Origin: Phoenix dactylifera
Taxonomy: Eukaryota; Streptophyta; Magnoliopsida; Arecales; Arecaceae
Reading direction: 5' to 3'
Assembly (NCBI RefSeq): GCF_009389715.1
Contig: NW_024067928.1
Location: 303,036 to 367,035 of the forward strand
DNA: 64,000 nt
This document shows, piece after piece, positions 58,155-64,000 of this stretch. Below the pieces are notes generated by a model. That model was not told the DNA's origin and ran no database searches. It was given only the letters and a program-made list of their open reading frames with translations. The number at the start of each line of letters is the position of its first letter. Within the stretch, counting starts at the first letter, position 1. Both the position numbers and the translations under genes were made by a program.

Positions 58155-61100
58155 AGGGTAAAAGGTGAAGATCAGGCTGAAGAAAGTGAAAGAGAGTGAT
58201 TATTTGGTCCTATCTTTGAAAAATAACTTGGAACACAAAACTTTATGTTACGAAAATTGTCTATAGCTTACAACTTTAAAGGACCACCGAAACTCTAATG
58301 GTAAAGCATTATACTTGCAAATACTAAGAAGACGGGGAAGAAAGAAGACGAAAGATATGATGAGACAGAAAGGGAAGAAATGGAAGAAGAGGAGAAATAC
58401 CATGATAATAGTAAAGAAGCCTACAGATTTTGAGTGGGCGTGGTTTTTAACAAGTCTTATGTTAGGGCTACTTTAGGTTATGCAAGCTTTGATAGGAACT
58501 CTTCTGATTGAGAATGCTTTCTAGGTCATATGAGTAGAGCATTCAAATGATTAGTTTAAAAAGCTGGAATTCAAATTAAAGAGTAATTTTAGAATTTTTG
58601 CTTCAACTAAAATCTGGTCTTAAGGTGCTGCCTCCCATAAAATAAAAAAATAATAAAAAAAGAACTTATTGCTACAAACCCTTCCATCTTAGACCCTAAA
58701 ACTTTGATACCGTAACCTTCTTAACCATCCTAAAGCCCTAAAATCTCAAGAAATATTCAGTTTTCTTTCCAAGTTAGAGCAAATCAAGAAGAATTCTATC
58801 TAATATATGAGTGGGTGTGGGTGACACACGCAGAGATAGATAGATGGACAGAGAGATGAAGTCTCACTGTTTCAAAAGCCTAAAAAGCATGATCCACCCC
58901 CAGATTACATCTGAAACCATCAATAATAGTTTTCAAAGCAACCCTTGCTATTCAAAGTATAATTCCAATTTTGGTGATTATTATAAGCATCATCATGAGA
59001 GCATCTTAAGGGTGCAAGCGATCATCCATTGTATATGACTGAGCAAAAATTTCGTACAAGAGCACAATTTATTTTTAAATATTTTTACTGCATTCATCAG
59101 GATTCTAACAATATGCTGTTAAGACGATGTCCACTAAATATGGAACTGATCTTTAACAGGCAACGAAAATCGTTCCACCACAACATGGAGAGGAACAAAA
59201 AACATGCAAAAGATCAAAGAGTTAAATAATTTTATTCAACAATTAATGGAACGAGAGAAGGAATTATATTGTTAATATGAGGATATTCCTACTAGATCCT
59301 CATCAATTTGACAGGCATTTACTTTATATGTTATACACAATGAAGTGAAAACAAATAATCTCAGTTGGATAGTTGAAAATATCAACAATTGTGTAAATCA
59401 TAGGGTACCCTTTCAAAATTTGGATGCTCAAGCTTTTTGCAGTACAAAGACCTAAGTTGTTTACTGCACCCAAGTAATGTATTAAATTCGATCTTGGCCA
59501 AGTTTGTATCCTAAGATTGACTTATTCCTTGCAATCAAGTAATGATTTCCACTCCAAACTTTACTCATGGACACGAAAAGGAAATGGCCAGAACACCATT
59601 AAGAACATCTAGAATCTAAAGAGACTTTATGTCTTTTCTTCACACTTGTATATGAAAGCTGTTAATTCTAACCTAGCAATTACTGATAATTTTATCAAAT
59701 TTTATTTACTTAAATAATATGTTTAGCTCATTATTCATTATATGCATACATCAATACCTATTTGCACATACATAGATCAGATATAGATGTGTCCACATGA
59801 CCGATTTAGAGGATTCACATATTGGATTCTTCTAGACACTTGAACATTTGACACCCATGTCACAAGTCCAAGTAACATTGCCCAAGAGCAGTTTTAGGGG
59901 TTTTTAGTGTTTATTTTTCAAGAGTTGTGCAATTTAACACTAATGGACTTTTTGGCCTGGAGAAAAAAAGATTTAATTGCTTGCATTCTAAACTTGACTT
60001 TACATCACTTGATTTGAAACAAAGTATGATGCATTTGAGGTTTCATTACTTGTGCCAATTATCCTAATTAATTGTTTGTACTATAATTATGTCGCTTTGA
60101 GGTTGAAGAAAATGTCAGATGATGCAATCTCTTTTCAGTTGAAGAACTAATATCATAGGTTGATGTGTCTTGGCTTGTATTATAATTTCATGTCATGCAT
60201 CAGAAACCATCAAGAAAGGGGGTTGGGAGTATTACACGTGTTTGATCAAGTACAAGTACAAATGGTCCTCACACTTGTAGCCTGCAGGGATATGATCGAT
60301 GGACAGTTGTATTGCTTGAGTTCGCTTTTCTTGCTTAAGATGTGGATTGTGAGGATGGTATGAAGTGTCAAGGAGTGTCATGAAATGTCCCAAGTGTCCA
60401 AGTTTGTAACACGTCAAAATCCAAAATTTGGAGTGTCCGGGCAACACTGCTCTTGGGGTGGTAAGAAAGTTAGGTCCCATCCTCTCTAAAAGTAGATACA
60501 AAGCCAAGGCCTCATGTAGATGCTCTAACTAAAACAAGTTAAAGTAGCATACTGCAAATTCCATGCTTTCAGCAATAAATGGCTAAGGATCATGATGAGA
60601 GTGGATAAGACCAAATTCAATGTTATGTTAGCACTGATTGCACCTGTCTGATATCCTTCTTAACAGCCTGTACCCTCAAGGGTTTAGAAGCCACAGTCCT
60701 TTTTTTCTGTTTTCCCACCATCTCCCATGACTGGTGTCAGAGGGGAGGAAATAGGCACCATGTTTGCATATACTTCTGCCAACAAATTCCTTGAACTGAA
60801 TATTCCCCTGCAAAAGCAGAACATGAGGCCAAACTTACAGGATTAAATAATTATATTCCACAAAAAAATGATTTCTGAAAATGAATGAGGGCACAATTAC
60901 TGAGAGCGCCTGGCAAGGGCAACTGAATCGCAGGAAGAAAATAAAATCAAACGCACTTTATGCATATGCAGGATTCTATGATAGCAGTACCATCATAAGA
61001 AGGAGACACAAAGGAAAAAGACCAACATTGCCATTGCAGATTAGTATGAAAAAGGCATAAGCAATGAGTCTGTACTCAAAATTAGGAAACATCAGGTATC

Positions 61101-62565
61101 ATGGCTGATCTGCTAATGCATCCAAAGAGATGATGCACAAACTGAATAAATCCAACATGGTTCTTGACTCTAAGTTAGAGTGGAAGGGCCATAACCCATG
61201 AGCCATCCTCGAAATCAAGAAACATGCAGTGGTAATTTATAATGCCTCTAAAGAGACGATTGTGCAGACTGAAGGAAACCTATGCATAAGTAGGAAAGCA
61301 TATTGTATAATAATTAAACACCCAAAATGTCAAAAGGCCTGTGCAAAAATTTTATGGTGTTCACTGGACGTGACAGATTGAAAAATAACCAGGTCTTCTA
61401 TTTGCCAATACCCATAGTATATGCATCAAACTACCCCAACTATTTGGAAATGAAGCCAGCACGTGAATTGTTTTGCACAAAGAGTAATTAAAGGTGTAGG
61501 ACAATTACTGAGTGGTTTGCAGGTATTGATAGAAAGGTGTGGTTCTTCTGGTAGAACGATCAGATAATCTCCACGGATGTTTACAGTGGCCTGCAATGAT
61601 TTTGTATGTCATTTTTGGTAGAATTAATTCTCGTCAGAATGGAATGCATCAAACAGAAAGTAGCTGCACTAAGAAACTAATTTTAAAAGCAGATAAAAAA
61701 ATAAAATAGGAAACAGAACAATACTATAAAAAATCCTAAAAAGTACATCAGGCTAGTTGAAGAAAGTGTAGAGCTATGCATCAGTGTGTCGGTGCATGAC
61801 AGAAAGATGTAGATAGATAGGAAAATGCATACATCTGAGACTAACTACTAGAACAGTGACTTAAATGTGGAAAGTAAAATGGGCCATACCTAGATACTGC
61901 TAAAAGTGAATGAAAATTTGTCAGATTAAGAAAAATGCTGCCCTCAATGTTAATGCTCCAGACTTCAGAACTGAGAGGTTCTTAGAAAGTTGAAATTGGC
62001 TGTCACAAACTCACAGTCTACCAAGGTTAATATATGTATTACTCCAGACTTTACTTAAAGCTTCACCCTTAGGATGTGCAATGGCAAAAAATTACACTAA
62101 CAAAATCATTTTCTATAGCAGGTAGCTTTGAAGACACCTTCTTTTACTAATATTTCTTGAAAAAGAACAAAAAATGACAGGTCAAAATCATTCTAATATA
62201 AATTTTAGGAGTACAGCATGAAAAGAGATGATTTATCAGTCAAGGTCAGAGGTCCGAAGCATTTTGTATATTGCAGCATAATTTGCTTGGTTAAAAGTTA
62301 GCTTGAATTTCTAACCAAAAAAGTTAGTTCAAATTATGATAAATTATAATCATAACCATCAAATATTGTCTTTGAACCTATAAAATAAAGAAAGTTGTAA
62401 AGAGCAGTTAAAATATATATGCTATGCAGAATATTGAACATTACCTGGTAATGGAGAAGGCTTTGGACAGGTGCTATATGGAAAGGCACATGATCCACGA
62501 TTTTGCTCCACCCTGGTGGCAGCATGGCGAAGGACAGAGCGCAGATACCTTTGCCATCCCACCAT
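54905..62565 (-). CDS. Mitochondrial large-subunit ribosomal protein uL22m, frame broken in exon 3
   Basis: Component of the mitochondrial 50S-type subunit; uL22 lines the peptide exit tunnel. Exons are 62565-62445, 61590-61509, 60807-60644, 55614-55504, 55332-55266 and 55167-54905, all GT-AG. The N-terminal part starts MVGWQRYLRSVLRHAATR, a presequence, and contains SSRNLLA and PISSPLTPVMGDGGK. The core shows SPKKVNLVARLVRGMQVEDA, VTVKRAAKTVYQ, ARANAAHNHGLDPDRL, YHAKGRSGI and VPHQLIETTPRWGRKRKE. The exons sum to 808 nt, one more than a multiple of three. A run of seven A at about 60699-60705 puts the first part of exon 3 out of frame with the rest; the usual frame would stop about five codons later. 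One A fewer restores an expected 268-residue protein. This may be an assembly error, a recent null allele, or an internal start at the ATG after GGAG (60716). Confidence 0.88.
56497..58064. repeat. Compound inverted repeat (foldback) of about 1.6 kb in the uL22m intron
   Basis: The left arm 56725-57199 is the reverse complement of the right arm 57583-58064 over about 480 bp with roughly 85-90% identity by eye and a 383 bp loop. The mirrored 71-codon frames at 57184-56969 and 57597-57812 are the visible sign. Outside the left arm, 56497-56595 is a direct copy of 57932-58030, and 56681-56775 also pairs with 57085-57177, so the left side carries an additional nested hairpin. No transposase or target duplication was recognised. 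Confidence 0.9.
57266..57356. repeat. Two direct copies of a 34 bp phrase in the foldback loop
   Basis: AGGACCGTGGTAGCAAATAC followed by TTAAATCCACAGTA occurs at about 57269 and 57321. Confidence 0.9.
58091..58152. repeat. (GA)n microsatellite
   Basis: 31 uninterrupted GA units just beyond the right arm of the foldback. Confidence 0.95.
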
Positions 62566-63740
62566 GACTACAAAACCTGGGCAGATTTGTCCAATCAATT
62601 TTCTATAAGATTTGCTCGCTCAATTGTAACAGTATACAAGATACAAGAAAAGAACCAATTGTAGCAGCCTATTTCACATGTATCTTAATACCAAACCTGT
62701 ATTTGAAAACAATCACATGTTCATCCCCCAAAGACATCATATGACTTTAGGAGATCACATTGGATGTTAATATTCAAAATAAGATCAAATATGATCATTC
62801 AAACACTTTGGAGACTACAAATGCTGGAATGTGAAGGGCATATTGCTTTTACTACATAGCCATCCATACCTAAGCCCTCAAGATAGTAATAGCATTAATA
62901 AGCATGCATAATTTTCATAAGTTATTTGTACTTTATGGTGGTGATGCAACTTTATACTTCAAATAATTCACAACACGACATTATACATCAAATTCAAAAA
63001 CCTGTTACCTCAACAGGTAAAAATAAAATGCATTCGGATTTGTGTAAACCAAAGTTACTTGTTTTAGTGGTAGCAGTAGATCTGTTAAGATTCATTCACA
63101 AAAAGACAACATCTTATGGGGGGGGGAAATCAAAACTCATTCCCAAACATTAAAACATCACTAAGAATGCATTTAAATTTGCATAACTAAAGGTGTTTTA
63201 CATGAACTCGTTCACATGAGAAAATCCTTTAAGAAATCAATCCAATCGATGCTGATATCTTACTGAAATTACTTCGAAATTTTCACAAACTAAAGCAACT
63301 GAGTCGACAGTCGCAGCCCAAAGCACCTCGAGATGTCATAAGCTCCTCCCTCCCTCTACATCATTACAAGTGCCAGGAAAAAGAAAATGTAAAGCTGCTA
63401 TCTTTATGAGTCCAATATACCGGATCATTTTTCCACCAACAACCTCAACAGAGGATACTTCGATCTCAAAATCCCAAAAGAAAACAAGGAGAAGGAGAAA
63501 AACTATATAAAAAAAAAAAATGTGTGCGCGTGACCCCGGCAAGGAGACAGAAAGATAAGGAGAGAGAGGGGGGGAGAGAGAGAGAGAGAGAACCACTGGG
63601 TGGCGAGCGGATGACGCGCGGCGGCGGTCCCCAGGACGGGCGGCGGCGGGTTTAGAAGACGAGCCAGAGTTCTGTCCTCGGGTTGAGACCTAGGGGCGCG
63701 GTCAAGGATGTTGGTATCGCGCCGCTTAGTCCGGGTTAAC
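62566..63740 (-). other. Probable 5' leader, leader intron and promoter-proximal DNA of uL22m
   Basis: An acceptor-like TTTTGTAG lies 2 nt before the start codon, so the leader is probably spliced. On the minus strand the CT-rich run at 63600-63480 and the GC-rich block at 63600-63740 look like a first non-coding exon and its upstream edge. A G8 run is at 63119-63126. No transcript evidence is available. Confidence 0.45.
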
Positions 63741-63803
63741 CCCAACCCAGTCCACCCGAGTCAACCCGTCATTTCGTCGAGTTGCGCCCTCTCTCAGCTG
63801 GGT

Positions 63804-63852
63804 TGGGCTTTGACCCAAACTGAAGCCCAGTCAATCCTCATACTTGTGGGCC
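63804..63852. promoter_or_regulatory. Three site II-type motifs (TGGGCY) upstream of uL22m
   Basis: TGGGCT at 63804-63809, AGCCCA (inverted TGGGCT) at 63824-63829 and TGGGCC followed by AAT at 63847-63852. Site II elements bound by TCP factors are common in promoters of nuclear genes for mitochondrial and ribosomal proteins. The position upstream of a CT-rich leader fits, but the start site is not known. Confidence 0.45.
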
Positions 63853-63952
63853 AATAGAAGCCACACTCTTCCAAAAGCCTACGGATATCGTGGAGCAGTG
63901 GTCTTCCGCCAGCAACACAATTCCGACCCTGAACCCACTTTATCACTGTAGC

Positions 63953-64000
63953 TGTCACGCCCCCGGCCCGAGATCGCGAGCCGGGGGTCCGAGCCAACCA
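63953..64000 (+). mobile_element. Start of another TGTCACGCC-type repeat, cut by the window edge
   Basis: Begins TGTCACGCCCCCGGCCCGAG and contains a short palindrome (CCCCCGGC ... GCCGGGGG). Same opening word as the elements at 9859 and 46698. Confidence 0.45.

Larger units (their letters stand above)
55615..60643 (-). other. Intron 3 of uL22m (5.0 kb) with repeats
   Basis: Holds the compound inverted repeat at 56.5-58.07 kb, a (GA)n run at 58091-58152 and otherwise AT-rich DNA. Short frames at 58844-59229 and 60160-60507 have no family resemblance. Confidence 0.75.

Noticed and set aside
60690-60720. Programmed -1 ribosomal frameshift at A AAA AAG in uL22m
   Set aside because: The required shift is equivalent to deleting one base (+1 direction), and such a mechanism is not known for this gene; an indel is simpler.

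Overview
The window is nuclear DNA of a flowering plant, most likely a monocot and plausibly a palm. Genes are interrupted by GT-AG introns up to 5 kb long, intergenic DNA is AT-rich and full of transposon remnants and GA/CT microsatellites, and one single-exon gene is very GC-rich, as in many monocots. The palm assignment is inference; no organelle, bacterial or CRISPR sequence is seen, and no tRNA or rRNA gene was recognised by eye.

Five nuclear genes can be modelled. (1) 13330-5624, minus: an ALA-interacting subunit (CDC50/LEM3 family, beta subunit of P4-ATPase lipid flippases), 8 exons, 354 aa. (2) 26066-21044, minus: mitochondrial small-subunit ribosomal protein mS33, 2 exons, 99 aa, with a 4.7 kb intron. 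(3) 34717-36560, plus: a MYB-CC (GARP) transcription factor of the IPN2/UNE16/PHL type, 6 exons, 364 aa. (4) 53592-52876, minus: a short intronless PPR protein, 238 aa. (5) 62565-54905, minus: mitochondrial uL22 (L22/L17e family), 6 exons, whose reading frame is broken by one extra A in a 7-A run. Two further genes are only hinted at near the left edge: an exon at 189-333 on plus, and a possible minus-strand gene between about 4640 and 1954.

Region by region: 0-5 kb holds partial or unknown genes, a 320 bp polypyrimidine tract and repeats. 5.6-13.5 kb is the flippase subunit gene, carrying a 2 kb TG...CA element in one intron. 13.6-21 kb is gene-free and holds MITE-like repeats, microsatellites and diverged direct repeats. 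21-26.1 kb is mS33. 26-34.4 kb is gene-free, with a TIR element of the same family as in 13.6-15.2 kb. 34.4-36.6 kb is the MYB-CC gene. 38.4-45.0 kb is a three-level transposon nest: a nonautonomous hAT element inside a dead Copia retrotransposon, itself inside an older TIR element. 45.6-50.2 kb holds degenerate LINEs. 52.3-52.8 kb holds three tandem 150 bp repeats beside the PPR gene. 54.9-63.7 kb is uL22m, with a large compound inverted repeat in its 5 kb intron. The last 48 bp begin another TGTCACGCC-type repeat.

The genes do not form a pathway cluster. Two of them (mS33 and uL22m), and probably the PPR protein, serve mitochondrial gene expression, but neighbours in plant genomes are normally unrelated. 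The most notable observations are the apparent frameshift in uL22m, the foldback in its intron and the dated order of the nested insertions.
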